Origin: Candidatus Krumholzibacteriota bacterium
Lineage (GTDB): Bacteria; Krumholzibacteriota; Krumholzibacteriia; JAJRXK01
DNA length: 41,648 nucleotides
Assembly: GCA_029262065.1 (NCBI GenBank)
Contig: JAJDAC010000004.1
Coordinates: 1 to 41,648, forward strand
Direction: 5' to 3'
Of this stretch, positions 8,024 through 15,975 are shown in pieces. Within the stretch, counting starts at the first letter, position 1. Each line of letters opens with the position of its first letter. The position numbers and the translations under genes are program-made. Under the pieces are notes generated by a model. It was not told the origin of the DNA, ran no database searches, and was given only the letters and a program-made list of their open reading frames with translations.

Positions 8024-8038
8024 TCCCTGCCCCAGGGA
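8024..8038 (-). terminator. Weak hairpin after the envelope cluster
   Basis: TCCCTG and CAGGGA form a perfect 6-bp stem with a 3-base loop, 11 bp after the stop of the last cluster gene (8049). No clear T tract follows, so this is only a possible terminator. Confidence 0.3.
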
Positions 8039-8048
8039 GCAAGATCGG

Positions 8049-9326
8049 TCAGGTCTTCTGGGGCTTTTTCTTGGCCGCGGGGAACAGCACATTGTTCAGA
8101 ATCAAGCGATAACCCGGGCTTCCCGGATGCAGATCCAGATCGGTCGGAGGATCTCCCACCTGGTGGGTGTAGTCCTCGGGATCGTGCCCACCGTAGAACG
8201 TGAAGGTGCCACGCCCGATCATGCCGTGCAGATACTTGATTTCGTCGGTCCCCTCGACCTCAGCCAGGACCACCACGTGATCCTTCAGGAGCCTACGTTG
8301 AAAGCCCGTGGTCTGGCCCATGAACCCGTTCACCACGTTGCGATGGCACTGGGTGAGCATGGTGGGTATGGGATCGTGCTTGGCGGCGAAGTCGAACAAT
8401 GTGAAGTAATCGGCCACGGCTCCGCGTAGTCGAGCGTAGTTGCTTACGTCGATGTCGCTGAACTCGTATACGCGATAGTCGGTCACGAGTTCGAAATCGG
8501 TGAACGCCAACGTGTTCTCGTACTTCAGCTTCTCCTGCGCGTTGGGTTCGAGCGGAGTACCGTCGAATACGCGATCGACGAAATCCACACCCAGAGCAGC
8601 CAGGGAAATATCGAACGTGTCGGTAGCCGAGCACATGGCGAACAAGAATCCGCCGTTGGCGACGTACTCCTTGATGGTGAGAGCCACGGCTCCCTTGAGT
8701 TCGCGCACCGTGTCAAAGCCCAGCGAAGAGGCCATGCTTTCCATGAACCGCTCTTGTTCCTGGTACCAGTCTATGTGGCTGAAGTTGGCGTAGAACTTCC
8801 CGTATTGCCCCGTGAAATCCTCGTGATGCAGATGCAACCAATCATACTCGTTCAATCCACCGCTGAGCACTTCACGATCGAAGATCACCTTGAAGTCGAT
8901 CTCCGCGTACGTCAGGGCCAACGTCACCGCGTCATCCCAGGGTTGGAAGTTCGGCGGAGCGTAGATCGCAATACGCGGCGGCACTTCGAGCAGGACTTCG
9001 TCCATGTTTTCCTGATCGACCGTACGCCGGATGGAAGCCACTTCACTCTCATCCACGCGCTTCATCGATACGCCCATGAGACGTGCTTCCAGCTCGACGA
9101 ATGTGGATCTCGGCAGCAGAAAACTGCCGCCGCGGTAGTTCAACAACCACGAAACGGTTACGCCCTTTTTCAGCGCCTTGAATGCCAAACCATATGCCTT
9201 CAGGTGGTTGGCCTGGGTCCCGTCCATGGGAATCAGCAGCTCTTCGGCTTGCGCGGTCGCGGGCAGCTGCACGACCAATGTCAGCAGCACCACCAACGAC
9301 AGGGCCCAACGAACTCGGTGGCTCAC
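8049..9326 (-). CDS. Secreted protein of unknown function (family often mislabelled asparagine synthetase B)
   Basis: A 425-residue protein with a GTG start that overlaps the preceding TPR gene by 4 bp (GTGA). The N-terminus is a classic signal peptide ending TAQA, so the product is exported. It then reads LIPMDGTQANHLKAYGLAF and WLLNYRGGSFLLP. From memory, proteins with this opening are commonly called asparagine synthetase B in FCB-group genomes. I see no N-terminal nucleophile Cys and no ATP-pyrophosphatase SGGxD loop, so that name is not supported. Later parts (EYDWLHLHHEDFTG, GGFLFAMCSATDTFD, FTFYGGHDPEDYTHQVGDPP) resemble a periplasmic GATase-like or ThuA-like fold, loosely similar to the DUF4159 protein upstream. 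It is the last gene of the cluster and probably works with the TPR, DUF4175 and DUF4159 proteins. Confidence 0.8.
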   Translation of the reverse strand: MSHRVRWALSLVVLLTLVVQLPATAQAEELLIPMDGTQANHLKAYGLAFKALKKGVTVSWLLNYRGGSFLLPRSTFVELEARLMGVSMKRVDESEVASIRRTVDQENMDEVLLEVPPRIAIYAPPNFQPWDDAVTLALTYAEIDFKVIFDREVLSGGLNEYDWLHLHHEDFTGQYGKFYANFSHIDWYQEQERFMESMASSLGFDTVRELKGAVALTIKEYVANGGFLFAMCSATDTFDISLAALGVDFVDRVFDGTPLEPNAQEKLKYENTLAFTDFELVTDYRVYEFSDIDVSNYARLRGAVADYFTLFDFAAKHDPIPTMLTQCHRNVVNGFMGQTTGFQRRLLKDHVVVLAEVEGTDEIKYLHGMIGRGTFTFYGGHDPEDYTHQVGDPPTDLDLHPGSPGYRLILNNVLFPAAKKKPQKT

Positions 9327-11275
9327 GGCAACTCTCCCTCTGTCTCGGGTGTGTCGCCACGCAAGAGGCGCACGCGATCGCGAACGGTATCGAGGTACAC
9401 GTAGTCTTCGTGGTCGAGCAGCACCTGCTCGTACACGGTCATGGCTTCGGTCTCGCGACCCGCATCACTCAAAAGGTCGCCCTTCAGGTGCAACGCCGAA
9501 GCAGCGTATCGCGTACCGCGGTCTCCCACGGCGCTGAGCAGGGGGTGGGCATCGGTGACGTTGCCCTCTCGTATATACATACGAGCGAGATCGAGTGCGG
9601 CGCGGTCTCGAAGACCACGTCCCGGGCCGGCCGCCAGCGAACCCAACTCGGTCTGCAACGAGTCGGGCTGCAGGGTGGCACGATAGTAGAGGGCACGACC
9701 GTAGCTGGCCAAGCTACCCACGTCGGGCGCCTGTGACAGATTCTCTTCGGCCAGAAGCAACGCCAGATCGAGTGCGTCGTTGGTGTAGTCCGCGGTGGGA
9801 GCATCGAGCGCTACGGAGGCCAAACGCTCCTGCGCGGTTTGGTAGTGACCGCCCATGAAGTCCAGCATGCCCAGATGATAGTGGGCCCGACCCTGACCCT
9901 CACGGAAGCTCCGATCCTTGCCCATTGCCTTGAACACAGTACGTCCCCGCGCGGTGTCACCGGCCGCGATATAGGCGCGACCCAGACCAACCCGGGCCAG
10001 CTGCACCTGTTCGCGCGAGGCGTTGGGGCTCACGTGAAGACGCTCGTAAAGCTCTAGAGCCTCTTGCGGACGATTCAAGGCGTCTACGTAGACCGAGGCC
10101 AACCGCAACAGTGCGGTGGATGTCACGCGACTATTGGGAAACAGCTCGCCCATCTCCACGATGGCGCGGCGCGCTTCATCCAGCACGGCAAGCTGCTCGT
10201 CCTCGCCCAACGTGGCGAAGTGATCGTTCTCCAGAATGGCCAGCAGCGTGCGGTTGAGTGTGTCGTAGACACGGGGTTGCAGGCTCTCGGGGAGAGCATC
10301 ACCCGATAGCAGACCCTGAAGCATCCGGGCCGAGAGCCGCAACGACAACAGACTGCGACGGGGCGGAGTGCCAGGCAATCGGCTGTCGGCCAGCCCGGCC
10401 ATGGCCATCTGGATGATTTCCTGCAGAAACTCGGGATCATCGAGCAGCGGCTCGAGTACCGCCCACGCCGAGTCAGCATCGCCCGCGCGGTGTCGCAGCT
10501 CGGCCAGAACCAAACCAACCTGAGGCACCTGCGGGTGCGCGGCGTAGATTTCTTCGGCCACGGCGCGCACGGCCGTGAGGTCCTCGTCGGTCTCCACCAG
10601 CTCCATGATCTGTGCTCGCATGAGGCCAACGTTCAACGGACTGTCGAGAATCACGGTCAGGTACTCGCGCGATGCCTTTTCGGCCAACCCCAGCTCGCTG
10701 TAGAGCGTTCCCAGGTGCTGCGCGAATTCGTTGGGGTCGGTCACCTTCGTGCGGCCATCTTCCAACACGGCCACCGCGTCCTCGAAATGATCATGGTGGC
10801 GCAAGACGTTGGCCACGAGTCGGATCATCGATGGGTCCCCAGGCTCCTGGGCCAGCATGCGCTGGAGAATCTCGGTCGCCTCGGCCTTCTTGCCCAAAGA
10901 CAGCTTGGCCTCGGCCAGCATCTTGTGGTCAGCGGTGCCCAGATCGGGATCCTCCGCAGCGATCCGGTCTCCCACCAATGTTTCGACGTCTTCGTTGCGA
11001 TCGAGATCTTCGTACAGCCGCGCCAGTCGGCGGTAGAGGGAGTGTTCCAACGGCTGACGCTTCGCCCGGTCCTCGAGCAACGCGACGGCCTCGTCCTGGG
11101 AACCACGACGCAGCAACATCTCCACCCGACGACGGACCAGCTCTTCCGATTCGAGCGCGGCGCCTTCATCGGGCTGCGGCAACTCGAACACCTGCGCCGG
11201 CGCGATCGCACCGAGCGGCGCGACAACCAGGAACAGTGCAATAGCCATCAGCCTACTCGGGCGCGGAGCGATCAT
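9323..11275 (-). CDS. Secreted tetratricopeptide-repeat protein
   Basis: A 650-residue protein. The ATG at 11275 overlaps the stop of the DUF4175-like gene by 4 bp (ATGA), and a signal peptide follows at once (MIAPRPSRLMAIALFLVVAP, cleavage near APAQ). This is the reason to reject an upstream in-frame start at 11371. The rest is almost all helical repeats with TPR spacing, such as ALLEDRAKRQPLEHSLYRRLARLYEDL, LGTLYSELGLAEKASREYL and LHLKGDLLSDAGRETEAMTVYEQVLLDH. No catalytic domain is visible. It is probably a periplasmic or membrane-associated scaffold for the DUF4175/DUF4159 proteins encoded upstream; TPR partners are usual in such clusters. The exact role is unknown. Confidence 0.85.
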   Translation of the reverse strand: MIAPRPSRLMAIALFLVVAPLGAIAPAQVFELPQPDEGAALESEELVRRRVEMLLRRGSQDEAVALLEDRAKRQPLEHSLYRRLARLYEDLDRNEDVETLVGDRIAAEDPDLGTADHKMLAEAKLSLGKKAEATEILQRMLAQEPGDPSMIRLVANVLRHHDHFEDAVAVLEDGRTKVTDPNEFAQHLGTLYSELGLAEKASREYLTVILDSPLNVGLMRAQIMELVETDEDLTAVRAVAEEIYAAHPQVPQVGLVLAELRHRAGDADSAWAVLEPLLDDPEFLQEIIQMAMAGLADSRLPGTPPRRSLLSLRLSARMLQGLLSGDALPESLQPRVYDTLNRTLLAILENDHFATLGEDEQLAVLDEARRAIVEMGELFPNSRVTSTALLRLASVYVDALNRPQEALELYERLHVSPNASREQVQLARVGLGRAYIAAGDTARGRTVFKAMGKDRSFREGQGRAHYHLGMLDFMGGHYQTAQERLASVALDAPTADYTNDALDLALLLAEENLSQAPDVGSLASYGRALYYRATLQPDSLQTELGSLAAGPGRGLRDRAALDLARMYIREGNVTDAHPLLSAVGDRGTRYAASALHLKGDLLSDAGRETEAMTVYEQVLLDHEDYVYLDTVRDRVRLLRGDTPETEGELP

Positions 11276-14200
11276 TTGTCGCCCCCCGCGTCGAGCTTGC
11301 CTTGAATTTGACGGAAGTAGCGGCGCACGTCGTCCTGATAGTCGTGAGGCGCTTTTTCGGGCGCCAACCAACGACGCAACTGTTGTTCGTTGTCGGCGCT
11401 ACCGCGCGCGAGCGGCGACCCGGCTTGCGGCGCGAACAGCTCCTGGCCTTCGCGCGACTCGCGTCGTTTGGCGAAATCGCGCTCTCGAATCGAGCGCTGG
11501 GCATCGAGCAAGCGGGAAAGGATCTTCTCCTGCTGACGCCGCGTCGAATCGCTCAACGTGCCGCTGTCGAAGTCCTGCACGACTTCTTCGATTTCCTCGC
11601 CCAATTTGTCCAGGTCGCCCAGAATGCGACGCTCATCGTCCACCTGATCACGAAGTTCCTTGAGCTGCTGGGCGATCGACTGCTGGCGGGCGCGGAGTTT
11701 GGCCAACTCTTGGCGTTCCTGCTCGCTGAAACCGCCCTGCATGCGTTCGCGAAGCTGATCGGTCATGGAGTTCAGGCGCGACTGCTCCTGCGACATCTGC
11801 TCCATCTGTTGCGACATGGACATCTGCTCGCCGCCGCCGCCGCCTTGACCACCGGAGTTCTTGGCCGCGGTAAGCAGATTCATGACGATCTGGTTCATGC
11901 TGCCCATGGTGGTGGTGGCGGTATCCCGCGAACGACGCGAACGAGCCATGTTCAACTCATTCACACTACGGTCGAGGATCTGCGTGAGCTCTTTGAGTTG
12001 CTCGAGCAACTGTTCGCTGATCATGAAATTCTTGCGCGAGAGCTCCTCGAGATCGGCGTAGATCCGATTGGTACTGCGTTGAATGCGACCCTGCTCGCGG
12101 GTGATGGGACGAAGCTGCTGACCCTGCACGGTCTCGCGCAATGCCTCCACGATCTTCTCTTCGCTGAAGCTCAGGTTCAGCATGTCGTAGGCCAGGGCCT
12201 GAAGCTTCTCGGTGGCGTACTGCTGCGTGGCCATCTGCATACCCTGCTGACCCTCGGCCAACACCTCGTAGAGATGCACCAGGTTCTCGCGCGCCTGATC
12301 CTGCTGCTCCGCGCCTTCCTGTGGATCGCCCGCGGCCAGGCTCTCAGCCGCCTTCTGCATGGGATCGGAGGGATTGTCCTGGCTGTTCAGCGCCTGCATC
12401 GCCTGCTCGAGGGCCTGCTTCATTTCCTGCATGCCCGGGTCCATCTGCCCGTTGTTGGCTTCCTTCTGCTCTTCGATGCGATCGAGAGCCTCCTGCACGC
12501 GCTCGCGAAGCTCCTCGGCCTCTTCGGCCAACTGTTGTTGCGCTTCGGCCAACTCTTCCAGGGTCTTCGGCTTCTCGGAAGATTGCTCGGGAGATGCGGA
12601 CTCGGAGGACTCTGAAGACTGGGATTCCGACGACTCAGACGACTCGCTCTCGGAACCTTCGCTTTCGGATGATTCGCTCTCGGAGCCTTCGCTTTCGGAT
12701 GATTCGCTCTCAGAGCCTTCGCTCTCGGACGACTCGCTCTCAGAGCCTTCACTCTCGGAGCCCTCGCTCTCAGAGTCCTCGCTCTCGGAGCCTTCACTCT
12801 CGGAGCCCTCGCTCTCAGAGTCCTCGGTCTCGGAGCCTTCACTCTCGGACGACTCGCTCTCGCTACCGTCGGTTTCCTCGCCAGACTCGCCGCTTTCTTC
12901 TCCCGCGGCGTCTTCCGACGATTCCGACTCGTCGCCTTCTCCCGACGCATCGCCCGACTCGTCGTTCTCAGCAGTGTCGTTCTGCGCCAGTTGATCCAGT
13001 TGTTCCTGCGACTCCTCATCCAATTCCGAGACCTGGTCCTGCAGGTCTTCCTGACGCGACAGGTAGTCGGCTACCTCTTCGATCAGATCGCTCATCAAAC
13101 GGTCGCGCTCCAACTGCTGCAACAACTCGATCGTGCGATCGAGACGACGGTTGTACTCTTCCTGATTCGCCAACGCCTCTTCCATGGCGCGCTGGATCTC
13201 GTGCGGCTGCAGTTGGTCCATCGCGTCCTGCATGGCCTCCATGTAGTCGCGCAACCCCTGGTCGTCCAACGAGTCCATCAACTCCTGAATGACCTCCATC
13301 TTCTCCATGATCTCCATGCTGCCCGCATTGTTGCGCTGGAAATCCTCCAGCTGCTGCTGGAGTTTGGAGTTGGAGTCTTCCAGGCGATCGTGCAGTTCCT
13401 TCTGCTGCTCCAACGCCTCGCGAATCTCTTCCTGCTTGGCAAAGTCGGGCGAAGGATTCTTCTTCAACTCGCGATCAAGCCGTTCCAGATTCTCTTCCAG
13501 CTCCTCGCCTTCGGACAGAAGGTCGGTGAGCGACTCGGCCTGCTCATCGCGAACATCGCGCTCGATGTCGAATACTTCGGAAATGGTGGGTAGCCGCAAT
13601 CGGTACACGGCGCTACGCGCACTCTGACCGCCAACCAGGGCATTGTTGTCAGTGGCTTCGAGGCAGTACACCACGGTATCGCCCGGAAACAGCTCCAGCT
13701 CGTTCAAGTCCCATAGGAAGACCACACCCACTTCCTGTGAGCCTTCCTCGACGATCAACTCGGCCACCTGCGGCGACGAAGGGGCCTCTTGGCCTGGCGT
13801 GTACAAACGCGTGCGCGTCCACTCGGTTTCGTCGGCGGAACGATGCAACAGGTCCAGGCTGGCCAGACCCACATCGTCGGCGGCCAAACCAGCCACCGGG
13901 ATCGTGAGGTCACGGTCGAGCGTGCGGTCATCGCCAGGCTCGGTGATCTGCACGGTCGGCGGATCGTCGGATTGCACGGCGAAGCGGTAGACGGTCACCG
14001 CATCGCTCTCGAGTCCCTCGGAATCGGTCAGGCCGATGCGGAAACTCATATCACTGGTGACGGCGAACTCATCGGAGAATACATCGTCGTCGATCGGCAG
14101 CGACCGTGGTTCCTGTCCGTCGTCCAGGCGCCGGGCGGAAGCAAGCGGAGCACTCGACTGGCCCACCATGTGAACCATCGTGCCTTCGAGCACCGCGATC

Positions 14201-15189
14201 GTGCCACCCAGGTCTTCACGCTCGGTGGCTTCACGGCCGGTGTAGGCGGGCGGCTCGAGCCGGGCGGCGAGCGACTTGATGACGGGACGCTCGCGCACGC
14301 TCAGCTGATAGACGGGGGTGAGCAGTTCACCCTTGCGAAAACGGTAGCGGAAAGGATCTTCCACTTCGACCAGTCGGCCCGTTACGTCCACGTATGGAGC
14401 CGGATCGAGCGTGGCCTCTTCGCGCACGGTGGGGACTTCCTGCCAGAAGTCGCCGGTGCGGTTCACCAACAGGTAGACGTCTTCATCGCCGCCCAGGAAA
14501 TCACGCGCCTGCAGACGCACTTCGCCGCCCACCGCCACGCGCATGTCTTCGGTCAGCGAGAACAAACCACTGGTAGGTGTGATGCGAGCCAGATAGTTGG
14601 GATGCGCCAGCGCGGTAAAGGTCTGCTGCACGCGTTCGGGGGCGCCCCATCCCAACACCATCCAGACCACGAGCGCCAATGCCGCCAGGCCCGCGTGGAT
14701 GTGCGCGCCCACCAGGGGCACGCGCGGAGACAGTGCGGTCTTCTCGGCTTCGTCACTGGCGCGGCGCAGGATCTCGGCCACGAGTTCAGGCGAGGCTCCG
14801 TGCACCAGGGGATCACGGCGCTTGGGCGACGTGAACTGGGTGGCCGCCTCCAGCATGTTGTTGTAGTCGCCGTGCTCTTCGAGCTGACGGCTGAAACCCT
14901 TGAGGTTGGCAATGCGCCGCAGCGGGCGCATCAGCTCGAAGAAAAAGATCCAGGCCGCACTACCCACCAGCACCATCTGTACGACTCGGGCGCCCCAGGG
15001 GCCCCAGGCGGCCCAACCATTGAGCGTGATGACCGCGGCCGCGAGAAGTAGGCCCGCGCTGCCCAGAAACATGAGGGCGGCGTGCCCGGCCAGTCGCAAC
15101 CGTAGCCAGCGCAGCTCGTGGCGCAGGCGCTCTTTCAGACGAACAGCGTCGGAACTGTGCGCGGTGGAGGAAGTTGTGGAAACGGACAC
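11272..15189 (-). CDS. DUF4175-like giant membrane/coiled-coil protein with Ser-Glu repeat tract
   Basis: A 1305-residue protein. Two membrane helices lie at about 36-88 and a third at about 165-185, followed by a beta-rich extracytoplasmic region (about 190-560) with several PPTVQITEP-like strands. A long Glu/Gln-rich coiled coil follows (560-735), then a Ser/Glu/Gly/Asp tract (about 735-870), a second coiled coil (870-1080), a Gly-rich patch (QGGGGG) and a Met/Gln-rich segment (MSMSQQMEQMSQ). Three N-terminal helices, a long coiled coil and low complexity match the DUF4175 group, best known from Alphaproteobacteria, though these are longer here. The family has no proven function. It is coupled to the TPR gene by a 4-bp overlap and follows DUF4159 by 23 bp. 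The tract is encoded by DNA tandem repeats. Confidence 0.8.
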   Translation of the reverse strand: MSVSTTSSTAHSSDAVRLKERLRHELRWLRLRLAGHAALMFLGSAGLLLAAAVITLNGWAAWGPWGARVVQMVLVGSAAWIFFFELMRPLRRIANLKGFSRQLEEHGDYNNMLEAATQFTSPKRRDPLVHGASPELVAEILRRASDEAEKTALSPRVPLVGAHIHAGLAALALVVWMVLGWGAPERVQQTFTALAHPNYLARITPTSGLFSLTEDMRVAVGGEVRLQARDFLGGDEDVYLLVNRTGDFWQEVPTVREEATLDPAPYVDVTGRLVEVEDPFRYRFRKGELLTPVYQLSVRERPVIKSLAARLEPPAYTGREATEREDLGGTIAVLEGTMVHMVGQSSAPLASARRLDDGQEPRSLPIDDDVFSDEFAVTSDMSFRIGLTDSEGLESDAVTVYRFAVQSDDPPTVQITEPGDDRTLDRDLTIPVAGLAADDVGLASLDLLHRSADETEWTRTRLYTPGQEAPSSPQVAELIVEEGSQEVGVVFLWDLNELELFPGDTVVYCLEATDNNALVGGQSARSAVYRLRLPTISEVFDIERDVRDEQAESLTDLLSEGEELEENLERLDRELKKNPSPDFAKQEEIREALEQQKELHDRLEDSNSKLQQQLEDFQRNNAGSMEIMEKMEVIQELMDSLDDQGLRDYMEAMQDAMDQLQPHEIQRAMEEALANQEEYNRRLDRTIELLQQLERDRLMSDLIEEVADYLSRQEDLQDQVSELDEESQEQLDQLAQNDTAENDESGDASGEGDESESSEDAAGEESGESGEETDGSESESSESEGSETEDSESEGSESEGSESEDSESEGSESEGSESESSESEGSESESSESEGSESESSESEGSESESSESSESQSSESSESASPEQSSEKPKTLEELAEAQQQLAEEAEELRERVQEALDRIEEQKEANNGQMDPGMQEMKQALEQAMQALNSQDNPSDPMQKAAESLAAGDPQEGAEQQDQARENLVHLYEVLAEGQQGMQMATQQYATEKLQALAYDMLNLSFSEEKIVEALRETVQGQQLRPITREQGRIQRSTNRIYADLEELSRKNFMISEQLLEQLKELTQILDRSVNELNMARSRRSRDTATTTMGSMNQIVMNLLTAAKNSGGQGGGGGEQMSMSQQMEQMSQEQSRLNSMTDQLRERMQGGFSEQERQELAKLRARQQSIAQQLKELRDQVDDERRILGDLDKLGEEIEEVVQDFDSGTLSDSTRRQQEKILSRLLDAQRSIRERDFAKRRESREGQELFAPQAGSPLARGSADNEQQLRRWLAPEKAPHDYQDDVRRYFRQIQGKLDAGGDK
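12631..12855. repeat. Tandem DNA repeats coding the Ser-Glu tract
   Basis: Two adjacent 30-bp units (12661-12690 and 12691-12720) are nearly identical, and flanking half-units extend them. Next come two 45-bp units (12751-12795 and 12796-12840) that differ at one base. All lengths are multiples of three, so copy-number change keeps the frame. They encode SES/SEG/SED triplets of the DUF4175-like protein. Confidence 0.85.
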
Positions 15190-15212
15190 GGTGACTCCTC
15201 CGTGGGTGACAA

Positions 15213-15902
15213 TCAGGGCTGGGTGAGCGCGTACATGCAGACGTTCACAGCCATCTGGATGGCGGCTTCTCGTCCCTCGGGGGTGTCGCCGTGAACGGCG
15301 GGGTCTTCCAGACCGTCGCCGATATCGCTACTCCAACTATAGAAGACGGCCAATCGGCCGTTGTCAAAAATTCCAAAACCTTGCGCTGGCTCACCATCGT
15401 GCTCGTGGATCTTGGGCAGCCCCGGCAGGTCGTAGAAGGCGTGGAATATGGGGTGGCCGCTGCCCACGGGCTCCAGTTCGTGCTCGGGATAGAGTTCGCC
15501 CACCAGCTGCCGGAAGCTCTCATCCAGGCCGTAGTTGTCGTCAACCCAGAGAAACCCACCCGCGTCGAGGTACCGACGCAAGCGTTCGAGGTCGCCGGAC
15601 GACGGCCGCATGGTCCCGTGACCGGTGGCGTACAGCATGGGATATCGGTAGAGGCGCTCGTCATCGAGCGTCACGTTGGCTTCGCGGTCGCTGCACGGCA
15701 CGCCGGTACGCCGCTCGAATTCGGTGAGCAGATTGGGCAGGCTGCTGGGGTTGGCGTACCAATCGCCGCCGCCCGCGTACTGCAGGCGCCCTACGCGAAA
15801 CTGCCCGAGGTCCTCGGGGGCCTGCTCGACGCCCTGCGCCCGGACTGCGGTGCCGAAGCTCAGCAGCGAGGCCAGAGCGGACAAGAGGAGGAATATGCGC
15901 AC
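15213..15902 (-). CDS. Secreted DUF4159 domain protein
   Basis: A 229-residue protein. The GTG start at 15902 has GGAGGAG 7 bases upstream and gives a good signal peptide (VRIFLLLSALASLLSF...VRAQG); a longer in-frame extension to 16259 would overlap the kinase gene and lacks such features. The mature part is a full DUF4159 domain: FRVGRLQYAGGGDWYANPSSLPNL, YPMLYATGHG, LDAGGFLWVDDNYG, GHPIFHAFYDLPGLPKIHEHDG and a C-terminal WSSDIGDGLEDP. The fold is thought to be class-I GATase-like, but no function is established. DUF4159 genes often sit with MoxR, DUF58 and DUF4175-type genes; only DUF4175 and TPR partners are present here. It leads a four-gene run with the DUF4175-like, TPR and unknown secreted proteins. 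Confidence 0.9.
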   Translation of the reverse strand: MRIFLLLSALASLLSFGTAVRAQGVEQAPEDLGQFRVGRLQYAGGGDWYANPSSLPNLLTEFERRTGVPCSDREANVTLDDERLYRYPMLYATGHGTMRPSSGDLERLRRYLDAGGFLWVDDNYGLDESFRQLVGELYPEHELEPVGSGHPIFHAFYDLPGLPKIHEHDGEPAQGFGIFDNGRLAVFYSWSSDIGDGLEDPAVHGDTPEGREAAIQMAVNVCMYALTQP

Positions 15903-15930
15903 GAGAGCTCTCCTCCGCGGTGGGAAAAGG

Positions 15931-15958
15931 ATTGTATTTGTACGGGAACTATCAGGAA
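15931..15958 (-). promoter_or_regulatory. Possible promoter for the DUF4159-DUF4175-TPR run
   Basis: TACAAT (15936-15931, five of six matches to the -10 consensus) lies about 30 bases before the GTG start of the DUF4159 gene. The -35 position, 16 bases upstream, holds only a poor TTCCTG. It would let the four downstream genes be transcribed apart from the kinase gene. Confidence 0.3.
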
Positions 15959-15975
15959 TCGTTCCGGAAAAGCGC

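Noticed and set aside
6053-8203. A 716-codon plus-strand frame
   Set aside because: It runs antisense to nnr and across the CPBP gene in another frame, and its product is Arg/Pro/His-rich with no domain. The same holds for other long opposite-strand frames at 11302-12615, 21458-23332 and 38924-40609.
8049-9326. Asparagine synthetase B as a gene name
   Set aside because: It has a signal peptide and lacks the N-terminal nucleophile and the ATP-pyrophosphatase motif.
12600-12900. Short regular repeats resembling a CRISPR array
   Set aside because: There are no unique spacers; the repeats are contiguous, in frame and code for Ser-Glu triplets.
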